Origin: Enhydrobacter sp.
GTDB lineage: Bacteria > Pseudomonadota > Alphaproteobacteria > Reyranellales > Reyranellaceae
Direction of reading: 5' to 3'
DNA: 64,000 bases
Assembly: GCA_026126105.1 (NCBI GenBank)
Contig: JAHCJV010000012.1
Location: 1 to 64,000, forward strand
Shown: positions 25,846-34,158 of the stretch, in pieces
Layout: every line of letters starts with the position of its first letter
Position numbering within the stretch: position 1 is the first letter of the stretch
Made by a program: the position numbers and the translations under genes
The notes under the pieces: model-generated
Seen by the model: only the letters and a program-made list of their open reading frames with translations
Told to the model about the DNA's origin: nothing
Database searches by the model: none

Positions 25846-26739
25846 ATGCGCATTCTGCTGACGGGCGTTACAGGGCAAGTTGGAGGCGCGCTCCTGCCAC
25901 GCCTATCGACCGTCGGCGAGGTGATCGCGGCAGACCGCAACACCCTCGACCTCGCCAACCCAAAGCATGTCGCCGGGCGACTCGACGAACTGGCGCCGGA
26001 TCTCATTGTCAATCCGGCGGCCTATACGGCCGTCGACCGCGCCGAGGACGAGCGCGAACTCGCATACGCGATCAATGGCGAAGCGCCCGGCGCACTGGCA
26101 GAGTGGGCTGGACGGAGAGCCGTACCGTTGATCCATTTCTCGACCGATTATGTTTTCAGCGGTGAAGGCTCAATACCGTGGCGGGAGGATGATGCCACCC
26201 GCCCGCTCTCCGTTTACGGTGCGAGCAAGCAAGCCGGAGAGGCTGCCGTCCGCTCGGCAGGAGGGCCACACCTCATCGTCAGAACCTCGTGGGTTTACGG
26301 TGCCACGGGCAACAATTTTCTACGTACCATGGTGCGATTGGCGAGAGAGCGCCCAGAGCTCCGTGTCGTGGCCGATCAGTTCGGCGCGCCGACCTCGGCT
26401 GCACTTATAGCCGACGCCGTGATGAGCGTGCTCGGCCGCTCGCAGAACGTCGTCGACAACTTCGACAGAGCCGGCGGCGTAATCCACCTGTCGGCTTCAG
26501 GCTACACGAGCTGGCACGAATTTGCCCGCGCCATCGTCTCTGGCCTGCGCCAGCGCGGTGTCGAGCTGACGGTCGAGCGCGTTGTGCCGATTACCTCGGC
26601 GGAGTACCCGACGAAGGCTCAACGGCCGCTCAATTCACGGCTGGATCTCTCGAGGCTGGCGACAGTTTTCGGCATAGTTCCTGACACTTGGTCCGATGCG
26701 CTCGACCGGGAACTCGATCGTGTCGTTGCGCCAGACTAA
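25846..26739 (+). CDS. rfbD: dTDP-4-dehydrorhamnose reductase
   Basis: The product is 297 residues, beginning three bases after the rfbC stop. It is an extended short-chain dehydrogenase with the nucleotide loop TGVTGQVG (6-13), the NPAAYTAVDRAE segment characteristic of RmlD, STDYVFSGE (99-107) and catalytic YGASK (Tyr124, Lys128). HLSASGYTSWHEFA and the C-terminal RPLNSRLDLS are also standard RmlD signatures. It performs the last step of dTDP-L-rhamnose synthesis with NAD(P)H. Its presence here shows that rhamnose is a likely component of the polysaccharide. It overlaps the start of the next glycosyltransferase gene by 20 bp. Confidence 0.95.
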   Translation: MRILLTGVTGQVGGALLPRLSTVGEVIAADRNTLDLANPKHVAGRLDELAPDLIVNPAAYTAVDRAEDERELAYAINGEAPGALAEWAGRRAVPLIHFSTDYVFSGEGSIPWREDDATRPLSVYGASKQAGEAAVRSAGGPHLIVRTSWVYGATGNNFLRTMVRLARERPELRVVADQFGAPTSAALIADAVMSVLGRSQNVVDNFDRAGGVIHLSASGYTSWHEFARAIVSGLRQRGVELTVERVVPITSAEYPTKAQRPLNSRLDLSRLATVFGIVPDTWSDALDRELDRVVAPD

Positions 26740-27757
26740 GGGCGCCCCAGTTGCCCTTGGCATTCGTAGCGGTGCTGCCGCAAAGGTCTGCTTTGCGCCG
26801 ATCTGGTACCCGCTCGACAACTATGCAACTTCGCGTTTGCGTGCGAAGCACGTTGCCGAGCTATTCGCCGGTGAGCAGCAGCGGGATGTTCGAATCGGCT
26901 ACGCGGCCGACGCCGACATCGTCGTGGTCGTGCAACTCTGCAGTCATTCGAATCTGAAGAGCATTCAGAGCAATCGCCGCCAGTTCGTGGTCTATGACAT
27001 CTGCGACCGCTTTTATGAAACCGACAACATCTTCCCCACAGACGAGGGGCCGCTGCATGCACAGGCGCGGTGCCTGGAAGTCATTGAGCGAGCCGACGCC
27101 CTGATAGCGCCGAGCCAACGGCTCAGAGAGGAGCTTTCCAAGCGCTTTCCCCAGAAGCCATGTATCTATGTCCCCGAACTCGTCGACTACGGCACCGTTG
27201 CACATCGCCTGTCCCCTCGTGCTTCGCGTCGGGTTCTCTGGTTCGGCCACATCACGCGCGGCAATTTCGAAAGCGCACGCTGGATATTGGACAGGCTGCG
27301 CATGCACGAAGGCTACACGCCGGTGGTGGTTACCAATCCCACGACTTTCGCCGACAAATACCCGGCCTATGCATCGTTCTGTGTTCCGTGGTCGCCGAAA
27401 ACCTTGTCTCGGGAGCTTGCCGACGCCAGCCTCTGCGTCGTCACCCATGCGGCCGAAGAGTCCTCCAAGAGCGCCAATCGCTTTGTCACCGCGACGATGC
27501 ATGGTGTCCCGACCCTCGTGAGCCCTACGCCAGCATGTCTCGATATCCTGCAAGCAGCCGGTTACGCCAATTTGGCCATCAGGACCGCCGATGATCTCGC
27601 GAATGCCCTCAACTGGCTATCGAGTGGAGAGCGCCGGCTGGCGTACGTGTCTGACTTGCAGCAGGAAATATCGCACCGGCATGGGCCGGAAGTCGTCCGC
27701 GCAGCTTACGCCGGGCTCTTCGACATGATCCTGCAGGGACGCGCCCGCGCGGCCTGA
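26720..27757 (+). CDS. GT-B glycosyltransferase downstream of the rhamnose genes
   Basis: The product is 345 residues if translation begins at GTG 26720 (GGAA six bases upstream). An ATG at 26696, farther inside rfbD, has no ribosome-binding site. Sequence order: KVCFAPIWYPLDNYATSRLR near the N-terminus, VYDICDRFYETDN, then the second Rossmann-like half with VLWFGHITRGNFESARWIL, FCVPWSPKTLSREL, and a donor site SSKSANRFVTATMHGVPTLV. It resembles the central domain of the 18564 protein (FDDNFFLE versus ICDRFYETD), suggesting relatedness. The rfbC-rfbD-GT order makes a rhamnosyltransferase plausible, but no residue proves it. Confidence 0.76.
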   Translation: MSLRQTKGAPVALGIRSGAAAKVCFAPIWYPLDNYATSRLRAKHVAELFAGEQQRDVRIGYAADADIVVVVQLCSHSNLKSIQSNRRQFVVYDICDRFYETDNIFPTDEGPLHAQARCLEVIERADALIAPSQRLREELSKRFPQKPCIYVPELVDYGTVAHRLSPRASRRVLWFGHITRGNFESARWILDRLRMHEGYTPVVVTNPTTFADKYPAYASFCVPWSPKTLSRELADASLCVVTHAAEESSKSANRFVTATMHGVPTLVSPTPACLDILQAAGYANLAIRTADDLANALNWLSSGERRLAYVSDLQQEISHRHGPEVVRAAYAGLFDMILQGRARAA

Positions 27758-27849
27758 AGCGATGGCGCCTTGAAGCGGCTTCTACAGGGCTACAGTGCGA
27801 TCCTTGACGGTTGGGAATCCAACATAGACATCCCTCTCAGGCGTCGCGC

Positions 27850-28806
27850 TCAACTCGCCGACCGATGATCAAGCAGCCACGACCATGTTGTCGGCAGTCC
27901 CGATTCCAATGCGACACGGGGCTTGAACCCGAATGCTCGGCGTGCGTTCGAAATGTCGCAGTAGGTCTTCATCACCTCCCCCGCTCGGCGAGGCGCATTG
28001 TGCACTTCGATCGGCCATTCAGGGCCAACCACGCGGCGCATCTCCTCGAGCAAGGCACTGATCGATGTCGGAATGCCGGATCCCAGTTGGAAAACGCCGG
28101 TCACGTCTGAGTCAATTGCCTGCAGAATTCCGTCACATACATCGTCGACGAAGACAAAATCTCGGACCTGACTGCCGTCTCCGTAGACCGTAATCGGCTG
28201 GCGAGCGCGGATCTGGCGGAAGAAGTGCGCAACTGCGCTGCCTTTTCGATGCGATCGGGGTCCGTAGACATTGCTGAATCTCAATGCCGTGACCCGCAGC
28301 CCGTAAGATCCCGCGAATGCGTGGGCATATCCCTCTGCCGCAAGCTTCGAGGCACCGTAGGGCGATTGCGGATTCGGTACCATCCCCTCGTGTACCGGCG
28401 GCGGAACGTCTCCAAGAATCGCCCCGCCGGTTGAGGCCAAGACGACGCGCTTCACGCCAGCGTCTCGCGCAGCGAGAAGGACATTGAAGCTTCCGCGAGC
28501 GTTGATGTCGAAGCTCAGCGCAGGATTCGCTATCGAATCGACGACTCCAGTTGCCGCCGCCAAGTGGACCACCGTATCGCAGCCGGAAACAGCGCGTGCA
28601 ACAGCTGAAAAATCTCGTACGTCGCCACGCGAGAAACGCACCTGCGCCGGCAGATCATCTGAAGTGCCCATCGACTCGTCATCAAGCACCATCACCTGCG
28701 TGCCGGAACCGCGACGCTCTTCGATACGTCGGATGAGATTGGTGCCGATGAATCCGCAACCACCGGTAATTAGCATCTTTCGCGAAGACAAGAAGGCCTC
28801 TTCCAA
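27850..28806 (-). CDS. NAD-dependent sugar-nucleotide epimerase/dehydratase (extended SDR)
   Basis: The product is 318 residues from a TTG at 28806. An ATG at 28776 would begin just at the first strand. Extended-SDR features are complete: ITGGCGFIGTN (13-23), LDDESMGTSD, HLAAATGVVDSI, STGGAILG (125-132), YGASK (150-154) and RFSNVYGPRS. It resembles UDP-glucose 4-epimerase/UDP-GalNAc-type enzymes (GalE/WbpP group), although the catalytic Ser/Thr sits in STGG rather than the common SSxAVYG. It would supply a nucleotide sugar for the polysaccharide. It starts 11 bp after the UDP-sulfoquinovose-synthase-like gene, so the two enzymes probably act in one pathway or share regulation. Confidence 0.85.
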   Translation of the reverse strand: MEEAFLSSRKMLITGGCGFIGTNLIRRIEERRGSGTQVMVLDDESMGTSDDLPAQVRFSRGDVRDFSAVARAVSGCDTVVHLAAATGVVDSIANPALSFDINARGSFNVLLAARDAGVKRVVLASTGGAILGDVPPPVHEGMVPNPQSPYGASKLAAEGYAHAFAGSYGLRVTALRFSNVYGPRSHRKGSAVAHFFRQIRARQPITVYGDGSQVRDFVFVDDVCDGILQAIDSDVTGVFQLGSGIPTSISALLEEMRRVVGPEWPIEVHNAPRRAGEVMKTYCDISNARRAFGFKPRVALESGLPTTWSWLLDHRSAS

Positions 28807-28817
28807 CGCGGCGCGCT

Positions 28818-30053
28818 CTAGACTGCAGCGGCGCGGCTTGAAGCGGTACGATCGAAGCGCTCACGCGCAATTCGCGCGCGTTCTGCCGACCAGTAGGAAA
28901 CGCAGGGAATTTTCGTGAGATCGCAGCGATGACGGTATCGATGCGCCACCTCAGCGACCTCCTCCAACAACCCGCGCCTCAACAAGGTAGGCGGAACACC
29001 CAAGGCGTGGAAGTTGGCGTTGGCAACGCGTAGCTCATTCTCTTCCATCTCCGTCCGTGGGTTGGAGATATAGTCTATGGTGGCACCGGTCAGGCTCTGG
29101 ACGATAAGTGCGAGCTCGCGGACACGATGGGTTTCCGTCATCTGATTGATGATCCGCACCCTGTCACCTGGCTGCGGCGGCGACTCGATGGCTCCCCTGA
29201 CGCAGTTCACAGTGTCCCGGATGTGAATGAAGGCCCGCATCTGCCCGCCGGTGCCGTGAACCGTCAGTGGATAGCCAACAGAGGCTTGCATGAGAAATCG
29301 ATTCAATACGGTACCATAGTCGCCGTCGTAGTCGAACCGGTTCATCAGCCGATCATCCAGCTCGGTTTCCGGCGTCTGTGTGCCCCACACTATGCCTTGA
29401 TGCAGATCCGTGACCCTGAGCCGGTCATTCTTCGCGTAGAACTGAAACAGCAACGCATCCTGAGTCTTGGTCATGTGATAGATGCTTCCCGGATCGGCGG
29501 GATAAAGAATCTCACGATCGACGAAACTCCCGTCCTCGAGCGGGATCTTTACCTTGAAGTATCCTTCGGGAATGACAGAACCGAATGCACCGTAACCATA
29601 CACTCCCATCGTCCCAAGATGCACAAGGTGAATGGTCGGATCGACGTCGACGACGGCCGCCAGGATATTGTTGGTGGCGTTGAGATTGTTGTTGACGGTG
29701 TAGATCTTGTGTCGCGCACTCTTCATTGAATAAGGCGCGGCCCGTTGCTCGGCGAAATGCACGCAGGCAATAGGTCTATAGGCGGTCAATAAATCCTTGA
29801 GCGCATCGAAATCCTTGGCGACATCGATTTCGCGAAGCTCGATCTCTCGTCCCGTAACGTCACGCCATGCATCGAGTCTATCCCGCATCGTGCAGATGGG
29901 GGTAAGGGATTGCGCGCCGAGCTCGGTCTCGATACGCCGACGGGAGAAGTTGTCGACGATCACGACTTCATATCCCGCCTGGCTCAGATGCAGGCTGGTT
30001 GGCCAGCCACAGAAGCCGTCGCCACCGAATACAATAACGCGGCCCTTTTCCAT
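28818..30053 (-). CDS. UDP-sulfoquinovose synthase-like epimerase (SQD1/SqdB family)
   Basis: The product is 411 residues from ATG 30053, with an in-frame TTG at 30071 as the alternative. The family is recognisable throughout: FGGDGFCGWPTSLHL (9-23), VIVDNFSRRR (31-40), ESLTPI-like QSLTPICTMRDRLDAW, VHFAEQRAAPYSM (98-110), HLGTMGVYG with Thr148, and Tyr192-x3-Lys196 in SIYHMTK. NRFDYDGDYGTVLNRF and YPLTVHGTGGQMRAFIHIRD also match SQD1. These enzymes convert UDP-glucose plus sulfite to UDP-sulfoquinovose, used for sulfolipid or, in some archaea, for glycoprotein glycans. Here it lies in a Wza-led operon, not next to sqdA/C/D-type lipid genes, which favours use in a polysaccharide. A different sugar product cannot be excluded. 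Confidence 0.86.
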   Translation of the reverse strand: MEKGRVIVFGGDGFCGWPTSLHLSQAGYEVVIVDNFSRRRIETELGAQSLTPICTMRDRLDAWRDVTGREIELREIDVAKDFDALKDLLTAYRPIACVHFAEQRAAPYSMKSARHKIYTVNNNLNATNNILAAVVDVDPTIHLVHLGTMGVYGYGAFGSVIPEGYFKVKIPLEDGSFVDREILYPADPGSIYHMTKTQDALLFQFYAKNDRLRVTDLHQGIVWGTQTPETELDDRLMNRFDYDGDYGTVLNRFLMQASVGYPLTVHGTGGQMRAFIHIRDTVNCVRGAIESPPQPGDRVRIINQMTETHRVRELALIVQSLTGATIDYISNPRTEMEENELRVANANFHALGVPPTLLRRGLLEEVAEVAHRYRHRCDLTKIPCVSYWSAERARIARERFDRTASSRAAAV

Positions 30054-30082
30054 GACCTCCAATACTCCCAAGCTCGAAATGT

Positions 30083-30100
30083 CTTACAATATACTTACAA
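30083..30100 (+). promoter_or_regulatory. 11-bp-period direct repeat (Pho-box-like) before the SQD1-like gene
   Basis: CTTACAA, four A/T bases (TATA) and CTTACAA lie 30-47 bp upstream of the SQD1-like start. The 7-4-7 layout with an 11-bp period is that of PhoB-binding Pho boxes (consensus CTGTCAT), but only about four of seven positions agree per half-site and the element points away from the gene. It could also be a coincidental AT-rich promoter element. Confidence 0.3.
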
Positions 30101-30182
30101 CGATAGCATGCCTACAGTGCCAACTGCCAGGCCGCAACCGGGTCTCCCCGGCCCAGCCCCTTCCGGTCGTGCGAGCCCAACG

Positions 30183-31385
30183 CTAGTTGTTGGTGCTCCG
30201 GGTCAGGTCGTAATAGGTCCCCGTAATCGCGCGAACGATCGTCATGACTTTCAGGAACTGAGCCGCCTCTGCGGTGGCCATGAGTACTACGTCCTTGTCA
30301 CGCAACCGTAGTTGCTGGGCGAAGAAGTAGCCATCCGCCTGCGTCATATCTACTCTATACATAATCGGAACCCGGGCATCGCCGTCAAGGCTGCCGACAC
30401 GAGGCGTCACGTAACGCGCGTCCACCGCCTGCGGATCTACGGTGAGCACGGTGCGGGCCACACTTCCCGGCTCGTATCGGAAGAGGAAAATGGCCGCCAA
30501 ATTGGTCGTGGTCTCGATCCCTCCTCCGGCCTTGGCGATCGCCTCTGCCAAGCTGACGTTCTCCACCTCGAAGGGGTATTGATTGACTCGCAAGGCGGTG
30601 CCCATAACGATGAATGTCTTGGGATTATGCACAAGGACGATGTTGTCGTTGGGTTTCACGACAATGTTGTCGTCTGGATTAGACATTATCTCCTGAAGCG
30701 GCACAGAAAACACTTCTCTGCCTCGCATCAGGCGAACATCCATCTGCACAGAAGTAAACCGGGGTCCGCCGCCCCACGCAACGACGTCGAGCAACCGTTC
30801 ACCGCGCAAGGTAAGCGGCATCAAACCTGCTCTGTTCACCTCGCCGGCGACGGATACCGTGTTCGACGCGTTCGACACCAATGAGACGACGACTTGAGGA
30901 TTGACAGTCTGAGACTCCAGACCTCGCTGGATAGATGCGGCAGCTTGCGAAGGTGTACTGCCCGCTACCCGAACGCGCCCAACATAAGGAATGGTCAACG
31001 CTCCATCGGGCTCAATAACCTGCAGCGGCAAGGTACTGGCTTGGGGCGCGGCCTGACCGGGAGTGCCTGTAATCAGCGCCGGCACGGTTGAGCCGAACAA
31101 CGTCGAGCCGGGCTGCTCATACACTGTGATACCGATGATGTCGCCGGGCCTTAGCGTGACGTTTGGCGTATAAGTCTGCGTCCTGAAAGCCTTGGGAAAG
31201 ATCGGATCGCGAGCGGACCCCAGTGCCCTCGTGATCCGTGACGTCACCTTGACTTGATAGACTTCCCAGTTTTCGTCCTGTGTTCTGACCAGCTGAGCCG
31301 ACGACGGTGCAACGCCAGGCAACGCGTCGCATCCCATTAGACAAACGGCGAGCAGGACTGTGAGAATCGAGCGAAACAGCGTCAT
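30183..31385 (-). CDS. Wza-type polysaccharide export outer-membrane lipoprotein
   Basis: The product is 400 residues. A lipoprotein signal is evident: basic start, hydrophobic core and LMGC lipobox (Cys19). After it, NVTLRPGDIIGITVYEQPG is the poly-export (PES) domain, with VIEPDGALTIPYVGRVRVAG continuing it. Two or more SLBB-like beta-grasp stretches follow (VSVAGEVNRAGLMPLTLRG; FIVMGTALRVNQYPFEVEN). The family forms an octameric outer-membrane channel for capsule or exopolysaccharide, working with a Wzc-like inner-membrane partner. It is the first gene of a probable operon with the SQD1-like and epimerase genes. A second, shorter Wza-type protein is encoded at 60111-60776, so this locus has two export lipoproteins. 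Confidence 0.9.
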   Translation of the reverse strand: MTLFRSILTVLLAVCLMGCDALPGVAPSSAQLVRTQDENWEVYQVKVTSRITRALGSARDPIFPKAFRTQTYTPNVTLRPGDIIGITVYEQPGSTLFGSTVPALITGTPGQAAPQASTLPLQVIEPDGALTIPYVGRVRVAGSTPSQAAASIQRGLESQTVNPQVVVSLVSNASNTVSVAGEVNRAGLMPLTLRGERLLDVVAWGGGPRFTSVQMDVRLMRGREVFSVPLQEIMSNPDDNIVVKPNDNIVLVHNPKTFIVMGTALRVNQYPFEVENVSLAEAIAKAGGGIETTTNLAAIFLFRYEPGSVARTVLTVDPQAVDARYVTPRVGSLDGDARVPIMYRVDMTQADGYFFAQQLRLRDKDVVLMATAEAAQFLKVMTIVRAITGTYYDLTRSTNN

Positions 31386-31601
31386 GTCCTCTTATACCAC
31401 GAACCTACTCAATGCCGAACCAAGAGGCGCGGGTTCTTGTGCGACGCTGGCGTCCCGCTCAGAATACCCGCGGATCAACAAGGATCAAGGTCGCTGTTCG
31501 CACCAGCACATAGTCTTCCGCAGCCGCACGGAAATTAAAGTCCCATAGGAACTCGCGTATGTTGTTCTGCCTTGGCCCACTGGATTGCTCAAGATAGCCG
31601 A
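31386..31601. promoter_or_regulatory. Divergent promoter region with a structured element
   Basis: These 216 bp lie between divergent starts (Wza-type gene and small modular gene). The stretch 31428-31472 can fold: CGCGGG with CCCGCG, TTCT with AGAA, and an inner GACG-CTGG-CGTC. This may be an operator or a leader structure. No promoter boxes could be assigned with confidence. Confidence 0.35.
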
Positions 31602-32282
31602 ATGCGACAAAACACCCTCTGGATTCTGAGCGGTCTCTACCGGGCGTGGGCGGCCGCGTCTGACTTGGTGCAGACCCGCAGCACTGTCCTGGGATGGATT
31701 GACGGGGTGAGTCGTGGCCGCTTGCATGGCTGGGTGTTTTGCCGGGCCGACCCTCTTCACAGATTGACAGTCGACGTTTTCACCGCCGCAGGCGACCGCC
31801 TCGTCGTGCTTGCCGACCGCTATCGCGCCGATCTTCAGCAGAGTGGTCTGTCGGACGGCTACTGTGGCTTCTCGATACCGCTGCAACGCTTTCACGACCG
31901 GCGGCCGGTCCGCCTGGTCACTCGAGCTCCGCGCTTCGAGCTCGGCATTGTGGATCCATGGCGCCGCCCATTGGCAAATGCGTCGGGAGACGCCATCTTC
32001 AGGCACACGTCATACAGTCTCCAGATAGATTCTCCAGTCAGTCGGACCTGCGTTACGGGGTGGGCGATTACGCTTGCCGGAACGAACCGCCGTCGCGCGG
32101 TCCGGTTGCGAAGCGGCAGCGCGGTCCTCGCGCAGCAACGGGCGACGCTCTACCGTTCCGAGTTGGCCGTTGGCGATTGCGACGGATACCATGGTTTTTC
32201 GTTTCCCTTGCCGGCCGACTCGAGGCGATCTCTTGCCCTCGAGGACATCGAGTCAGGCTCGCGGTTCGTTCTTTCTTCATGA
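31602..32282 (+). CDS. Protein made of two GW-type beta modules
   Basis: The product is 226 residues from ATG 31602 (TTG 31572 is an alternative). It consists of a short helix followed by two copies of a module of about 65 residues. The first reads GWIDGVSRGRLHGWVF ... ADRYRADLQQSGLSDG then YCGFSIPL. The second reads VTGWAI ... LYRSELAVGDCDGYHGFSFPLP. The pattern G-W, (Y)RxDL, GxGxYGFxxPLP also occurs twice at the C-terminus of the 1096-residue glycosyltransferase at 34159-37449. Function is unknown. By position it is probably an accessory to glycosyl transfer. The stop overlaps the next gene by 4 bp (ATGA), so the two are translationally coupled. Confidence 0.7.
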   Translation: MRQNTLWILSGLYRAWAAASDLVQTRSTVLGWIDGVSRGRLHGWVFCRADPLHRLTVDVFTAAGDRLVVLADRYRADLQQSGLSDGYCGFSIPLQRFHDRRPVRLVTRAPRFELGIVDPWRRPLANASGDAIFRHTSYSLQIDSPVSRTCVTGWAITLAGTNRRRAVRLRSGSAVLAQQRATLYRSELAVGDCDGYHGFSFPLPADSRRSLALEDIESGSRFVLSS

Positions 32283-34141
32283 CTTCCAGAAGCATGCGCA
32301 TCGCGCTGGTCGATACAACCCGCCCAGACGATGTATACTCGCGCAACCGATTCTCCAACATCGCTCGGCTGCTGACGGCCCATGGCCATGAAGCGATTCT
32401 CGTCGATGGCGCAATACGAAGAGCGAGGGATATCCCTCCCATCCTGACCGGACTCAACCGGGCCATCGCGGCTGCGCCAATGATCGAGGCCAATGCTCTT
32501 GCCCACTCTCTGGCCGAGCGACGGCCGGAAGTAATCATAGCACCGTTACGAGGCGGCATTGCCCAAGGTATTCTGATGGCACGCGCGTGCAGCGAGGCTT
32601 TTGCTCGAACCCGCGTAGTTCTGTGGTGCGATACGCCCAGCGCGACGCTGTTCCTGAGAGATGACGGTCTTTCGACGGGACTTGGTCCGCTGATCGCGGA
32701 TGCACTGGAACGGCAAAGCCTTATGCTTGCCGATGCGCTGATCATGCCGCCTGATGTGAACCTCGATATCCTGTCCCCATTGGGAAACCGGGTACTGCCG
32801 TCATTTCATGCGGCGCTGCGTCCGGCGCAGGAAGAGGGCATAAAATCGCGCCCGCCTCGACGTGAAATCAAGGAGATCGTGTTTGCCGGGAAGATGACCC
32901 GTCGCGCCGGCCTTCTCGAGTTCATCGAAGCGATGATGAGGCTGGCGAAGATTGGGCTCATGGCAGGCCGAACGGCGACATTCCTCGGACCAGTCGTCGA
33001 TTCAGCGCAGGGGCTCGGGCGGGAATGGCTGGGCCTGCGGGCCACCAATTGGTCCTTCCCCTTCAAGGTGCTCGACCTGCTCGATCACGAGGAGCGGCAG
33101 CGCTATCTTGAGGACCCGCATCGTCTGGCAGTGGCAATTGCCGACGATCCTGATGAGCTTGTGGCCTTCGAAGAGCCTCATGTTGCCATCCTGCGTCGAT
33201 CGGGCGGTGAGGCATACCTGCTCGCACAGATTGAGAACGCCTTGGCAATAGCGCTCGGTTACAAGCCGAACACCGAACCTCCGCAAAGGCCAGCCCCCGT
33301 TTGCCTGGACTGGCCCACCTTGGTCGGCAAGATCGTCCAGCTTCCGTGCACAGGAGATTCGTCTCCCTTGTCCCTCGAGAGGGGCGCCACGGTATGCATC
33401 CTCCACCACAATCGACTGGAGTACCTCGCCGACGCCATCAAGAGCATTCCCGACGAAGTCGATGGGCAGCCCATTGAGATTCTCGTATTGGACAATGCCA
33501 GCGATATCGAGTCCGTAGCCGAGGAAATCCGCAGAATTGCCGGCCCCCGCAAATCTCTGCGCATTGTCTGCTTCGAGACGTCCATACCCCAGGCCGAAGC
33601 GCTCAATCGCGGTATCCGAGAAGCGCAATTCGAGACGGTCGTGATCCTCGATGATGACAACTATTTCTCCCCCGGTGGCGTGCATCGCCTGGTACGCGCG
33701 TTGGCCAACAGCCGGCTGGACATCGTGGTGACAGCCCTCGACGTGTTCGATGACGGAGTACCCGAGGCGCCCAGCGCGGGACGCCTGATATTCCTTGGCG
33801 CGGCGCACTCGGCGGGGCTGTTCTTCAACGCTTTCGGTGACACCGCTATGGCAGTGCGGCGGGATAGCTTCAGGCGAATCGGCGGATTCCAGGAGTTTGG
33901 TTACCGGTACCCAAGCCTGGATTGGGTGGCGCTGGCCAGGGCGCAGGCGATGGGCCTGCGCATTGGGGCCTTGCAATGGCCTGCCGTACGCTACCGCCGC
34001 AATACGGGGCGCACCGACGTTTCCGGCATCAAGATCGATCTCGAGGGGGCGCGATCACTTGTCTTCGAAGCCTACGGCACTAACCTGAATGCGGCGCTCT
34101 TGGCACGGTATGCACAGAAGCTTCACCTGGAAGAGATGTAG
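32279..34141 (+). CDS. Two-domain glycosyltransferase (GT-B-like plus GT2)
   Basis: The product is 620 residues from ATG 32279, overlapping the previous stop by ATGA. An alternative ATG is five codons in. Residues about 5-330 resemble a capsule-type GT-B domain: MRIALVDTTRPDDVYSRNRF, HGHEAILVDGA, RVVLWCDTPSATLFL, then IVFAGKMTRRAGLLEFIEAM and EEPHVAILRRSGGEAYL. Residues about 365-600 are a GT2 domain: ATVCILHHNRLEYLADAIKS, ILVLDNASD, ETVVILDDDNYFSPGGVHRL with the DDD motif, and AMAVRRDSFRRIGGFQE, the typical conserved end. It should add two sugars or use one domain for acceptor binding. It is convergent with the 34159 gene across a 17-bp gap. Confidence 0.82.
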   Translation: MTSRSMRIALVDTTRPDDVYSRNRFSNIARLLTAHGHEAILVDGAIRRARDIPPILTGLNRAIAAAPMIEANALAHSLAERRPEVIIAPLRGGIAQGILMARACSEAFARTRVVLWCDTPSATLFLRDDGLSTGLGPLIADALERQSLMLADALIMPPDVNLDILSPLGNRVLPSFHAALRPAQEEGIKSRPPRREIKEIVFAGKMTRRAGLLEFIEAMMRLAKIGLMAGRTATFLGPVVDSAQGLGREWLGLRATNWSFPFKVLDLLDHEERQRYLEDPHRLAVAIADDPDELVAFEEPHVAILRRSGGEAYLLAQIENALAIALGYKPNTEPPQRPAPVCLDWPTLVGKIVQLPCTGDSSPLSLERGATVCILHHNRLEYLADAIKSIPDEVDGQPIEILVLDNASDIESVAEEIRRIAGPRKSLRIVCFETSIPQAEALNRGIREAQFETVVILDDDNYFSPGGVHRLVRALANSRLDIVVTALDVFDDGVPEAPSAGRLIFLGAAHSAGLFFNAFGDTAMAVRRDSFRRIGGFQEFGYRYPSLDWVALARAQAMGLRIGALQWPAVRYRRNTGRTDVSGIKIDLEGARSLVFEAYGTNLNAALLARYAQKLHLEEM

Positions 34142-34158
34142 CTGCCGCCGCAGCGCCT

